The position numbers and the translations under genes are program-made. From contig NZ_CP048222.1 in assembly GCF_010119975.1 (NCBI RefSeq), positions 8,098,501 to 8,162,500 on the forward strand: a stretch of DNA of 64,000 bases. The letters are read 5' to 3'. Shown here piece by piece: positions 55,624 to 64,000 of this stretch (its first letter is position 1; each line of letters begins with the position of its first letter). Source of the DNA: Rhodocytophaga rosea (GTDB taxonomy: Bacteria > Bacteroidota > Bacteroidia > Cytophagales > 172606-1). Under the pieces are notes generated by a model. That model was given only the letters and a program-made list of their open reading frames with translations, searched no databases and was not told where the DNA came from.

Positions 55624-55980
55624 ATGAAAAAATATATTATTATTACTATTTTCATTTTCATTAGTTTTTACGCACCATGTCAAGTAAATAATTCTCTTAA
55701 TGGTGTATCTCAGACAAATTTCACGTATGCGGATACATTAATACTCCACTATACCAACCAACAGCAACTCATTAAACCAGTTTCCAATACAACAATTAAA
55801 AGTTTAGGAGAAAATTTTTCAGCAAGTTCTTGTCAGGATTCATTAAAAACAGGCAATAAAACAGATCAGTATATAAAAAAAGAGGAACCATTTACTTTAT
55901 ATTTTACAAATAGTAAGTTAGAAAAGTCTATCTTGTGTCTGTATAATAGTAAATATGGATTTTGGGAATATTATCTCTAA
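55624..55980 (+). CDS. Small exported protein of unknown function
   Basis: A 118-residue protein with a signal peptide (MKKYIIITIFIFISFYAPCQ). The mature part is polar and serine/threonine/asparagine-rich (TNQQQLIKPVSNTTIKSLGENFSASSCQDSLKTGNKTDQYIKKEEPFTLYF). It contains two cysteines (SCQDS and ILCLYNSK) that could pair. No family is recognised. It is AT-rich and monocistronic. Confidence 0.5.
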   Translation: MKKYIIITIFIFISFYAPCQVNNSLNGVSQTNFTYADTLILHYTNQQQLIKPVSNTTIKSLGENFSASSCQDSLKTGNKTDQYIKKEEPFTLYFTNSKLEKSILCLYNSKYGFWEYYL

Positions 55981-56169
55981 AATACGCATACCTATTTCTG
56001 GATAAAGTCTTCCTTCTTATTCTTTGTTTGGTTATTCATTTGTTATATAATTTATATTATGTTAAGTAAACTTTTCAATAAACCTACCCGTGCAACTTTT
56101 CTTTCCCTACCCACTCACTTTACTCATTACCTCTACTCTATGAGAATATCCCTGAAGCGTTATAAAAAA

Positions 56170-56203
56170 TCAAAGCCATCCTGTTCGCACAAGATGGCTT
56201 TGA
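56170..56203 (-). terminator. Terminator of the TPR protein
   Basis: 11-bp stem (TCAAAGCCATC at 56170-56180 with 56193-56203), 12-base loop. On the minus strand it is followed by a T6 run. It lies 20 bases past the TPR gene stop. Confidence 0.9.
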
Positions 56204-56222
56204 AATAAAGTGATATTTAAAA

Positions 56223-57350
56223 TTAATTCAACGTTTCGATTTCTTTTACAATTTTAGCTTCTTCCGTTTTCATTTCAAGCACTTTATAAATACTTGCCAA
56301 TGGCTGGAGAATATTCAGATTGGTAGCATCTAGTTGATATGCTTTCTGGAAATAAGGTAATGCTGCTTTGAAGTGAACTTTTAATTGTTCTTCCAGTTTT
56401 TTTCCTTCTTTCTGATAGGTTTTCAGATCCATATTATTGATGTTCTTGCTGATATCTGCACCTTTGTTATAATGCATTACGCCCATACTCAGGTTAGCAT
56501 CTACGCTGTTTGGATCAAGTTCAATGGCTTTTGTATAAGCAGCAGCTGCCCCTTCCGGATCACCAGTCTGTTCAGAAAGGATTCCCATATTCAGATGATA
56601 CGTAGGATTATTAGGCTCACGTTTGATGGCCTCCTCCAGGTTGGCTTTGGCTTCAGCAGTTTTACCAGTTGCAATATAGAGGTTGAACTCCTCAGACTTC
56701 ATTGTTTTGTCGCCTGGAAATTTGGCAGTACCTTTCTTTAAAACCTCTAGTGCCAGGTCATTTTTCTGCTGGCTTCTGTAGATAGATGCCAGAGTGGTAT
56801 AAATATCAGGCATATTGGTACCGATCTTAATCAGGTTTTCAAAACTTGCCGCAGCTTTGTCATAATCTTTTAATTGCTGCGCGGTAATACCGGCATATAA
56901 TGGTGCCAGTGTATCTGTTGGGTTAGCAGTTGTAGCCATTTCAAACAAAGGCAATGCACCGGTATAATCACCATTCTTATACTTCTGGGCACCGGCAAAG
57001 AAGTGCATTTGTTTCAAAGATTCTTCGGCTTGTTTGGAATAGGTTTTACCAGGTTCCAATTGTACAGCTTTTTTATACGCATCATAGGCAACCACCGTCG
57101 CATTGGTGTCCAGTTTACTGTACATACCGGTTTGATCTGCGGCAATACCTCTGTAAATTTCACCTTTCAGGAACCAGGTTTTGGCTTTATTACCAGTTTT
57201 TTCATGCACGGAGGCTTTATCTATGGATTCTTTAGCTGCATCAAGCTTTCCCGATGCAAAATTAGATTCTGCACTCATTACCGCTCCCGCTTGTGCAAAA
57301 GCACCGAAAGAGGCTAACATACATGCACCAGCTAAAATAACTTTTTTCAT
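56223..57350 (-). CDS. Secreted/periplasmic TPR-repeat protein
   Basis: A 375-residue protein with a signal peptide (MKKVILAGACMLASFGAFAQA). Tetratricopeptide repeats fill the rest, among them TWFLKGEIYRGIAAD, ALPLFEMATTANPTDTLAPLYAGITAQQLKDYDKAAASFENLIK, YHLNMGILSEQTGDPEGAAAAYTKAIELDPNSVDANLSMGVMHYNKGAD and LPYFQKAYQLDATNLNILQPLASIY. These scaffold proteins mediate protein-protein contacts in the envelope; the partner is unknown. It lies downstream of gyrA on the same strand, but a hairpin separates them. Confidence 0.85.
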   Translation of the reverse strand: MKKVILAGACMLASFGAFAQAGAVMSAESNFASGKLDAAKESIDKASVHEKTGNKAKTWFLKGEIYRGIAADQTGMYSKLDTNATVVAYDAYKKAVQLEPGKTYSKQAEESLKQMHFFAGAQKYKNGDYTGALPLFEMATTANPTDTLAPLYAGITAQQLKDYDKAAASFENLIKIGTNMPDIYTTLASIYRSQQKNDLALEVLKKGTAKFPGDKTMKSEEFNLYIATGKTAEAKANLEEAIKREPNNPTYHLNMGILSEQTGDPEGAAAAYTKAIELDPNSVDANLSMGVMHYNKGADISKNINNMDLKTYQKEGKKLEEQLKVHFKAALPYFQKAYQLDATNLNILQPLASIYKVLEMKTEEAKIVKEIETLN

Positions 57351-57450
57351 AATGTTTAGAAGGGGGTTATAAATATAGGTTTAGAGATAATAAATGATTT
57401 AACGCAAAATAAAGATTAGAAAACTTCAAAAATAACAAATAAATATCTAA

Positions 57451-57494
57451 TTCACATCATCTGTCCAATATTCTTGCCAGACAGATGATGTGAA
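57451..57494 (-). terminator. Hairpin after gyrA
   Basis: A perfect 14-bp inverted repeat (TTCACATCATCTGT at 57451-57464 with 57481-57494), 16-base loop, 8 bases beyond the gyrA stop. No strong T-run follows. It is probably the gyrA terminator. Confidence 0.7.
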
Positions 57495-57502
57495 ATTACT
57501 AA

Positions 57503-60145
57503 TTATTCCTGCTCAGCATCAGCAACATCAGTATCACTTCCATTACTCTCGCCGCCATCGACGCCACTGCTTTCTTCTCTTTCCTCAGCTTCTGATTCTT
57601 CAATCCGTTCGATTTTGGCAACTGAAGATATTTCATCATTTTCGTTCAACCGGATCAACTTTACACCTTGAGTAGCTCGTCCCATCACACGAAGGTCAGA
57701 TACGGCCAGACGAATGGTAATTCCTGATTTATTTATGATCATCAGCTCATCAGAATCTGTTACTTCTTTGATAGCAACCAGATGGCCGGTTTTATCAGTA
57801 ATATTAAAGGTTTTTACTCCTTTTCCGCCCCGGTTGGTCAGACGGTAATCTTCAACTGAGGAACGTTTTCCAAATCCTTTTTCAGATACTACCAGTAACT
57901 GTGCATCTGCACGGCTGATACATACCATTCCTACTACTTTATCCTCTTCATCTGAAAGTGTAATACCTATCACACCAGCAGCTACCCTTCCCATCGGCCT
58001 TACTCTTTGTTCGTTAAAGCGGATTGCCATACCAGATTGCAGGGCAATTACAATGTCGTTGGTACCATTGGTAAGGGCCACATCCAGCAAACGGTCGCCC
58101 TCATTAATAGTTATTGCATTGATACCAGCCTGCCTGGGTCTGGAATATGCCTCCAGGGATGTTTTCTTGATCGTACCCTGCTCGGTACACATGATCAGGT
58201 AATTATTGTTTACATAATCAGCATCATCCAGGGTTTTCACATTGATCACAGCCCGTACTTTATCGGAAGCGTCTATCTGGATCAGATTCTGAATCGCTCT
58301 GCCTTTAGACACTTTACTTCCTTCCGGAATGGCATATACTTTCAGCCAGAATACTTTTCCGCTTTCCGTAAAGATCATCAGGTAGTTGTGATTGGTCGCC
58401 GTGAACAGATGTTCGGTAAAATCATCTTCTTTGGTAGAAACCCCTCTGGAACCTACGCCCCCTCTGCCCTGTGTACGGTATTCATTGAGCGGGGTACGTT
58501 TGATATATCCTTCATGAGAGATCGTGATCAGCATTTCTTCATCAGCAATCATATCTTCCATTGTGAACTCATCAGCCGCATGCACGATCTGGGTCCGGCG
58601 CTTATCTCCATAACGTTCTTTCATTTCTGAAAGCTCGTCGGTAATAATCTGCATACGTAAGGGCTCGTTAGAAAGAATCTCATTCAAACGCTTGATTAAG
58701 GATTCTACTTCATCGTACTCCTTTTCTATCTTATCCCGTTCCAAACCGGTTAAGCGCTGTAAACGCATTTCCAGAATAGCTTTAGCCTGCACTTCAGTCA
58801 GTACATTGGGAACAACATTTGCAGAGCCATTTTTTTCTGTTTCATCACTGCTAAATTCTTCAATGCCGATAACCCCCATTTTACGGTAGATATCACGCAC
58901 ATTAAAGCCTTTCCCCTGCATCAGCCCCAGTTTGGCTTCTTCCGGATCGCGGGAAGAACGGATGAGCGATATCACGGCATCCAGGTTATCGAGGGCAATG
59001 AGCAAACCCACTAAAATGTGTGCCCGTTTCTGTGCTTCTTTTAATTCGTATCTGGTACGGCGCACCACTACTTCGTGGCGGTGTTCTACAAAATACTTGA
59101 TCTGCTCCTTTAGATTCAGCGTAACCGGACGGCCTTTTACCAGGGCTACATTGTTCACACCAAAAGAAGATTGCAGCGCCGTATATTTATAAAGATTATT
59201 AAGGACGACACTTGGTACCGCATCCCGTTTCAAATCATATACCACCCGGTATCCATCCCGGTCAGATTCATCGCGTATGTCAGAAATGCCTTCTATTTTC
59301 TTCTCATTGATCAACTGGGCCGTTTTTTCGATCATACTCGCCTTATTAACCATATAAGGGATCTCAGTAACAATGATCTGTTCCTTGCCTGAAGGAGTCG
59401 TATCAAAGGCAGCATTTCCCCGCATCACAATCCGTCCCCGGCCGGTTTCAAAAGCAGATTTTACACCCTGGAATCCATAAATAATCCCTCCGGTCGGAAA
59501 ATCCGGAGCTTTTACAAATTCCATCAACTCGGCAATAGTAATTTCACTATTTTTAATATAGGCGATAATTCCATCAATTACTTCCGAAAGATTATGTGGA
59601 GCCATATTGGTAGCCATTCCTACGGCAATGCCTGAAGTACCATTAATCAGCAGATTAGGAACTTTTGCAGGCAATACAGTCGGCTCTGTAAGCGAATCAT
59701 CGAAGTTGGATTGAAAATCTACTGTTTCCTTATAAATGTCAGTAAGCATTTCTTCCGCAATACGCTTCAAACGGGCTTCTGTATAACGCATGGCAGCAGG
59801 TGCATCGCCATCTACAGAACCAAAATTACCCTGCCCATCAACTAGTGGATATCTCAGCGACCAGTCCTGGGCCATACGGACCATGGTATCATATACAGAA
59901 GAATCGCCATGCGGATGGAATTTACCCAGCACCTCCCCTACAATTCTGGCTGACTTTTTATAAGGTTTGTTATAATTAACTCCCAATTCGGCCATCCCGA
60001 AAAGTACCCGGCGGTGAACCGGTTTTAACCCATCGCGGACATCAGGCAAAGCCCTGGAAATGATCACAGACATTGAATAATCAATGTATGCCCCACGCAT
60101 TTCGTCTTCGATATTAATGGGAATTATATTTTCTCCTTCTGCCAT
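57503..60145 (-). CDS. gyrA: DNA gyrase subunit A
   Basis: The breakage-reunion subunit of gyrase, which with GyrB introduces negative supercoils; 880 residues. The catalytic tyrosine is residue 121 ([10 protein letters not shown]). The quinolone-determining region reads [20 protein letters not shown], with serine and aspartate at the E. coli S83 and D87 positions, so it looks quinolone-sensitive. The GyrA-box equivalent is QGRGGVG, which differs from QRRGGKG in two residues. The C-terminal beta-pinwheel ends in an acidic tail ([10 protein letters not shown]). It is full length and intact. Confidence 0.97.
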   Translation of the reverse strand: MAEGENIIPINIEDEMRGAYIDYSMSVIISRALPDVRDGLKPVHRRVLFGMAELGVNYNKPYKKSARIVGEVLGKFHPHGDSSVYDTMVRMAQDWSLRYPLVDGQGNFGSVDGDAPAAMRYTEARLKRIAEEMLTDIYKETVDFQSNFDDSLTEPTVLPAKVPNLLINGTSGIAVGMATNMAPHNLSEVIDGIIAYIKNSEITIAELMEFVKAPDFPTGGIIYGFQGVKSAFETGRGRIVMRGNAAFDTTPSGKEQIIVTEIPYMVNKASMIEKTAQLINEKKIEGISDIRDESDRDGYRVVYDLKRDAVPSVVLNNLYKYTALQSSFGVNNVALVKGRPVTLNLKEQIKYFVEHRHEVVVRRTRYELKEAQKRAHILVGLLIALDNLDAVISLIRSSRDPEEAKLGLMQGKGFNVRDIYRKMGVIGIEEFSSDETEKNGSANVVPNVLTEVQAKAILEMRLQRLTGLERDKIEKEYDEVESLIKRLNEILSNEPLRMQIITDELSEMKERYGDKRRTQIVHAADEFTMEDMIADEEMLITISHEGYIKRTPLNEYRTQGRGGVGSRGVSTKEDDFTEHLFTATNHNYLMIFTESGKVFWLKVYAIPEGSKVSKGRAIQNLIQIDASDKVRAVINVKTLDDADYVNNNYLIMCTEQGTIKKTSLEAYSRPRQAGINAITINEGDRLLDVALTNGTNDIVIALQSGMAIRFNEQRVRPMGRVAAGVIGITLSDEEDKVVGMVCISRADAQLLVVSEKGFGKRSSVEDYRLTNRGGKGVKTFNITDKTGHLVAIKEVTDSDELMIINKSGITIRLAVSDLRVMGRATQGVKLIRLNENDEISSVAKIERIEESEAEEREESSGVDGGESNGSDTDVADAEQE

Positions 60146-60454
60146 ATATGCAATAAAAATTTGGTAAGAATAAGCTGCAATTTACGAATTTAATTGCAAA
60201 AAATCACGCTTTTATCCCCTTATTCCGCTATGAAAAGCAAGTAAATTACTTAGTATTTACACTGATGGAAATAAGGCAAGTAAATTATTTTTGCTGATGA
60301 ATATTAGCAGATCTTAAGGCAAAATTTAACAGGCATCATTCACTTCTTCCGCTCAATTTATCAACCGGAATGAGCTATACCTGAACAGAGTTTTTTGGAG
60401 TGCTCCACTCCTGCTCAGTTAATAAAAAATGAAGATAAGATTATAATAGAAATC
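60146..60454. other. Intergenic region before gyrA
   Basis: About 310 bases holding the gyrA promoter region. No convincing -33/-7 pair, repeat or RNA gene was identified. Confidence 0.4.
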
Positions 60455-60484
60455 AAAAAAGACGGCTTAAAAGCCGTCTTTTTT
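60455..60484 (-). terminator. Terminator overlapping the end of the lipoprotein gene
   Basis: Stem GACGGCTT/AAGCCGTC (60461-60468 with 60471-60478) flanked by A and T tracts that extend it. The stop codon of the lipoprotein gene (60467-60469) lies in the hairpin, so the last codons K-D-G-F form one arm. Confidence 0.85.
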
Positions 60485-61053
60485 TTCTGCGGGTGCTTTT
60501 TTGTCTGGTTTGGCTGGCGGTTCTTCCTGCATTTCCTCCTCTAATGGCGGCTCTTCTGCTTTTTTAGATTTTTTGGAGCGCAGCTTATTAAAGAAACCTT
60601 TTTTCTTTTGAGGTTCTACGCCTGTAGAATCCGGGGCTGCATTTTGTGCATCTGTGATCTGCTCCTCTCCTTCCGGCGCTTTTTCTCTGTCTTTCCTGGA
60701 ATTACGAGGCTTATATTTTGGCTTTTTGTAATCGTATTTATACCCTGGCTTATACCCCTCTCCTATCTTTGGATTTTTATTCTTTTTCCACCAGCGAACG
60801 CCCCGATATTCAGTTCCTCTATTTCCCCCTGCATTCTCCTCGTCATCATTTTTTCCTTTATTTCCTTTCTCAGCAATATTGGTAGCACCTGTTTCCAGTT
60901 CAAAATCCTTTGGGGCGGTGGGGCTTCTTTCCAGTTTTCGCCGCCGTGCCGGTGTTTCATCCGTACATAACATGTAGGAATAGTACATCTGGGCGGTCTA
61001 CAGGCATCAGTTACCAGCATCAAAAGTACTATGATGTATACACTATATTTCAT
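60467..61053 (-). CDS. Basic lipoprotein with an acidic tail, one frameshift
   Basis: About 195 residues after correction. The N-terminus (MKYSVYIIVLLMLVTDAC) is a type II signal peptide, and the mature part starts CRPPRCTIPTCYVRMKHRHGG. The second frame continues KDFELETGATNIAEKGNKGK, then a Lys/Tyr/Pro-rich region (EYRGVRWWKKNKNPKIGEGYKP, GYKYDYKKPKYKPR) and a charged tail (EEPPAKPDKK). The frames join by adding one base to the G4 run at 60912-60915 (or 60920-60923). It is probably an envelope-associated, nucleic-acid- or peptidoglycan-binding protein; no family is known. Confidence 0.65.
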
Positions 61054-61310
61054 TTCAACGCTCTATATAAGATACTGTTTTATGGACTTTTACGGCCAGG
61101 TTTCCCGTGAGTATAAGATTATTTCCCCAAAGTATAGGAAACTCTCTGTTTTTATAACGTAAAACCTGTTAAAAATTGTAAAAGGGCACAATCCGGTTAC
61201 AGTATACTACCTGAGTAGCAGCGTTGCAAATGAGATTTGAACAGAAACATACATCTGTTAACAGTCTAAAGGCCTATGTCTCCAGACGATACAGAGTTAC
61301 TGCTAGTTTT

Positions 61311-62024
61311 TTACGCCTTCACCATAGCTACCAGCGCATTTCCCTGCAAAATGGGAATTACCTGATATTCATCTTCCCGGATGCAGAACTCAATGTCTCT
61401 GGCCAGATTTAACCTATGGAGGCGTTTCACGTGTGAGGAAGAAGCCATAGATTTGAGCATATTGTATTTGGCACAGCCATAAATGGTATGCGCCCCCAAA
61501 GTAGCATCGTCTTCAATCAGAAATTCATCCTTCAGTTCATCCACCACAGCACCGGCAAATAAAGTATCTTCCAGATTCACACGGCCTTTCCAGCCCGCAC
61601 ACAGAATCAGCACATCATGTGGCTGGCTTCGCAGGTATTCAACTACGGCTGTCTTATTGAGGAAAGAACCTATAATAACCTGTATGGCTTCTCTGGATCT
61701 GGTGATTGCCAGTGTTCCGTTGGTTGTGGTCATGGCTATGGTTTTTCCTTTCAGGTGCTCCTGCATATAACTGAAGGGAGAATTATCGAGCTCGAAACCA
61801 TCGGCTTTTTTGGCATCCCGTTCGGCAGCTGAGATATATCCCTGCGCTTGTAAGGCACGGCATTCTTCCAGGGTAGCAACAGGTATTATTTTCTCTACAC
61901 CATGAGCCAGGGCGGTAGTCATACAAGAGGTAGCACGGAGAATATCTACAACTACCACTATGCGGTCTGTAAGCTCATACAAATGTAACAGCTCTGGTGT
62001 GAGACAAATATCAATTTTTTTCAT
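61311..62024 (-). CDS. comB: 2-phosphosulfolactate phosphatase
   Basis: Mg-dependent phosphatase of the ComB family, 237 residues, cytoplasmic. ComB removes phosphate from 2-phosphosulfolactate to give sulfolactate, a step known from coenzyme M synthesis. Family blocks: VVVVDILRATSCMTTALAHG, AERDAKKADGFELDNSP, TTTNGTLAI, LILCAGWKGRVNLEDTLFAGA and GCAKYNMLK. In Bacteroidota the product could feed other sulfonate metabolism, perhaps sulfonolipids; that is inference. It lies 85 bases downstream of gcvT on the same strand. Confidence 0.92.
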   Translation of the reverse strand: MKKIDICLTPELLHLYELTDRIVVVVDILRATSCMTTALAHGVEKIIPVATLEECRALQAQGYISAAERDAKKADGFELDNSPFSYMQEHLKGKTIAMTTTNGTLAITRSREAIQVIIGSFLNKTAVVEYLRSQPHDVLILCAGWKGRVNLEDTLFAGAVVDELKDEFLIEDDATLGAHTIYGCAKYNMLKSMASSSHVKRLHRLNLARDIEFCIREDEYQVIPILQGNALVAMVKA

Positions 62025-62109
62025 GTGTGATTGAATAGATAAGCAGGGAGCAGTGCCTTATTGAAGTATTGACTAGTAGTTTTCAACACAGGTTAATGGC
62101 TGACTGTTT

Positions 62110-63210
62110 TTAAACTTTATAGAAGGGAAGTTTTACAATTTTTGCTTTTAAAGGTTTATTTCGGATGCTGATATATATTTCTGTATCTGGTTTTGTATAC
62201 GCCGTTTGTAAATAGCCCATTCCAATACCAGTCTGCAGCGAAGGTGATTGGGTACCAGAGGTAACCACTCCTATTTTATCACCAGCTTCATTTATAATGT
62301 CATAATGACTCCTAGGAATTCCCCTGTCAATCATGGTAAAGGCCACCAGCTTTTTGTCTACACCTTTTTCTTTTTGAGACTGCAGGTTTGCCGCATTCAC
62401 AAAAGGTTTATTGAACTTAGTAATCCAGCCCAATCCGGCTTCTAAGGGAGAAGTGGTATCGTCGATATCATTTCCATACAGGCAATAGCCCATCTCCAGG
62501 CGCAGGGTATCTCTGGCACCCAGGCCAATCGGTTTGATTCCATAAGAAGCGCCAGCCTGAAAAATTTTATTCCAGATCTCCGGTGCATAGGCATTAGGCA
62601 GGTAAATTTCAAATCCACCAGCACCTGTATATCCGGTTGCAGAAATAATAATGTCATCTACTCCGGCAAAGGTTGCTTTCACAAAAGTATAATATTCCAT
62701 CTGCGCTAAATTCACAGTTGTCAGAGATTGAAGCGTCTCAGCCGCTTTTGGCCCCTGTACCGCAAACAGGCTGATCTGGTCAGAGATATTTTCCATCGCT
62801 ACCCCTTCCCTATTGTGGGAAACAATCCAGTTCCAGTCTTTTTCAATATTGGAAGCATTCACCACCAGCATATATTTTTCACTGTTCAACTGGTATACGA
62901 GCAGATCGTCTACAATTCCTCCGGTAGCATTGGGCAGGCAAGTATATTGAATTTTGCCGTTATAGAGTTTGGAAGCATCATTGGTAGTAACCCGCTGGAT
63001 CAACTCAAGGGCTTTGGGGCCAGAAAGCATAAATTCGCCCATGTGCGATACATCAAATACCCCTACAGCCGTACGGACTGTAGTATGTTCTTCAATATCA
63101 GATGAGTAACGGACAGGCATATAGTAGCCGGCAAAGGGCACCATTTTAGCACCTAAGCTAACATGCAGGTCATGTAAAGCTACTTTTTTGAGGGCAGTGG
63201 TTTCAATCAT
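62110..63210 (-). CDS. gcvT: Glycine cleavage system aminomethyltransferase (T protein)
   Basis: Transfers the methylene group from the H-protein-bound aminomethyl unit to tetrahydrofolate, releasing ammonia; 366 residues from the ATG at 63210 ([20 protein letters not shown]). Typical segments: [26 protein letters not shown] with the folate-site aspartate region, [34 protein letters not shown] and [15 protein letters not shown]. An upstream TTG start is not needed. gcvH and gcvP are not in this window. It is upstream of comB in one orientation. Confidence 0.95.
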   Translation of the reverse strand: MIETTALKKVALHDLHVSLGAKMVPFAGYYMPVRYSSDIEEHTTVRTAVGVFDVSHMGEFMLSGPKALELIQRVTTNDASKLYNGKIQYTCLPNATGGIVDDLLVYQLNSEKYMLVVNASNIEKDWNWIVSHNREGVAMENISDQISLFAVQGPKAAETLQSLTTVNLAQMEYYTFVKATFAGVDDIIISATGYTGAGGFEIYLPNAYAPEIWNKIFQAGASYGIKPIGLGARDTLRLEMGYCLYGNDIDDTTSPLEAGLGWITKFNKPFVNAANLQSQKEKGVDKKLVAFTMIDRGIPRSHYDIINEAGDKIGVVTSGTQSPSLQTGIGMGYLQTAYTKPDTEIYISIRNKPLKAKIVKLPFYKV

Positions 63211-63547
63211 AGAATCACTTGGGTTAACAAGCCGCAAAGGTAAACAAATTCAGCACGAAGTATTAAAAAAATCCTCGCTTAATAATCAGTGATTTCCTAC
63301 ATGTCGCTCGGTTAACATCAAGTGAATCGTACCTAAGAAGGTTAGAAAAACTCCAACGGCAAAGGCCTTTGTAAAAGTAAACTAATCAGAAAATAATAGA
63401 ACTAACTTTTTTTAACCTCGTTAACTCTACACATACCGGACAGGCTTTATATTTTTTTGATATTTTTTATGCTTCTATACAGAAATAAAATTTGAATATA
63501 AGCCTGTACGGCAAACAACCATGTTTTTAACCAAAAATAATTCAGTT
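63211..63547. other. Divergent control region between gcvT and the OmpA-like gene
   Basis: 337 AT-rich bases between divergent genes. It must contain both promoters, but no clear TTTG/TAnnTTTG pair or palindrome was resolved. Confidence 0.4.
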
Positions 63548-64000
63548 ATGGCAGAAATTAATATTGAACCAAAAAAGAAAGGTTTCAACTGGCTATGGAT
63601 TCTGGGAATCCTGGCACTGGTAGGAATTGTAGGCTGGCTTTTATCCCGCGATCGAAATATAGAATCTGATGCTGCAGCGATGCGCAATGATGCCGAAACC
63701 ATTGAAAATGGCGTAAGTACCGGCGCTGCAGATATGTGGCGGGATGTAGATTTGAACGTGCCCAGAATAAACCATCCTGAAATTAAAATCAATTCCTCTG
63801 ATTTTGAGCTTCGGGGAAATGATATGTATACCGTGTATTCCATGGGTGAAAAGCTATTGTTTGATACAGACCAGGCTACTATTCGCAGCGATGCCAGAGA
63901 GAATCTCGAGCAGATTGTTGCCTCCATCGACCAGCGGTATGGACAAGGGCAAATCAGAATATATGGCCATGCAGATGCCAGAGCAGATGCGGAGCATAAC
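63548..64000 (+). CDS. OmpA-like domain protein, cut by the window end
   Basis: Frame open to the end of the window, 151 codons visible. From the ATG at 63548 (an in-frame ATG at 63521 is possible) it reads MAEINIEPKKKGFNWLWI. One membrane helix follows (WLWILGILALVGIVGWLL), then a polar region. From about residue 95 there is an OmpA-like peptidoglycan-binding domain (EKLLFDTDQATIRSDARENLEQIVASI, then QIRIYGHADARADAEHN). It probably ties an inner-membrane or envelope structure to peptidoglycan. The C-terminus lies outside the window. Confidence 0.85.
   Translation, partial: MAEINIEPKKKGFNWLWILGILALVGIVGWLLSRDRNIESDAAAMRNDAETIENGVSTGAADMWRDVDLNVPRINHPEIKINSSDFELRGNDMYTVYSMGEKLLFDTDQATIRSDARENLEQIVASIDQRYGQGQIRIYGHADARADAEHN

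Noticed and set aside
57003-57317. Plus-strand frames opposite the TPR protein
   Set aside because: Shadow frames rich in Phe/Cys/His typical of antisense to a Lys/Ala-rich TPR gene.
63475-63927. 150-residue minus frame at the right end
   Set aside because: The plus strand here encodes an OmpA-like protein with a clear membrane helix and peptidoglycan-binding domain that runs off the window; the minus frame is its shadow.

Overview
The window looks like chromosome from a Bacteroidota bacterium, most likely Cytophagales. The pointers are a 1,500-residue protein with a gliding/T9SS type B C-terminal domain, promoters of the TTTG...TAnnTTTG type, many lipoproteins and PKD-type surface proteins, a 2-phosphosulfolactate phosphatase next to gcvT, and a mobile element carrying DUF6371 and DUF3987 replication genes. 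The organism is inferred from protein families; no rRNA or tRNA gene was recognised here.

Layout. 1-6.8 kb: an RNA ligase overlapping a second truncated gene, an FkbM methyltransferase, a YiaK-like dehydrogenase, a secreted M28 peptidase, small exported proteins and a DinB protein. 7.1-11.7 kb: the large T9SS protein. 12.2-14 kb: a three-gene cassette of two membrane proteins and a winged-helix regulator, with two identical-arm palindromes that are probably its operators. 14.6-20.7 kb: an S24-like fold protein, type II NADH dehydrogenase, citrate synthase, a Dabb protein and a fatty acid desaturase. 20.97-23.25 kb: two IS630-family insertion sequences placed head to tail and sharing one TA. 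23.27-35.94 kb: a 12.7 kb integrative element lying in the 3' end of mnmE. It is bounded by 16-bp direct repeats that keep the essential CIGK-stop end of MnmE, with arm-like repeats inside each end. It has a recombination module (tyrosine integrase, excisionase-like HTH proteins), a replication module (DUF3987, DUF6371 primase-like) and a cargo module. The cargo includes a putAbiC-type abortive-infection candidate, a PLD-family nuclease and small cassettes separated by three attC-like repeats. 35.9-43.8 kb: mnmE, then a manganese/zinc-type ABC operon with its DtxR-family regulator (one permease is fused to a second DtxR-like domain) and a glycosyltransferase. 43.8-49.4 kb: dapD, a 3-hydroxyacyl-CoA dehydrogenase, the fluoride channel, a CvfB-like protein, a YkgJ protein, an XRE regulator and unknown proteins. 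49.4-55 kb: a polysaccharide locus with a GH2-like lipoprotein opposite a probable 1,319-residue fusion of a GT2 synthase, a GH26-like domain and a GH2-like domain. 55.6-64 kb: a secreted TPR protein, gyrA, a basic lipoprotein, comB, gcvT and the start of an OmpA-like protein.

Sequence quality matters here. Six genes, including the normally essential dapD, are each broken only by missing single bases in homopolymer runs (11 sites, ten of them in G/C runs). This points to systematic homopolymer under-calling rather than to pseudogenes, so I give corrected gene models and mark the sites.

The most interesting parts are the mnmE-integrated element (with its three attC-like sites and a 24-bp near-palindrome present three times), the GT2-GH26-GH2 fusion, and the self-controlled winged-helix cassette.
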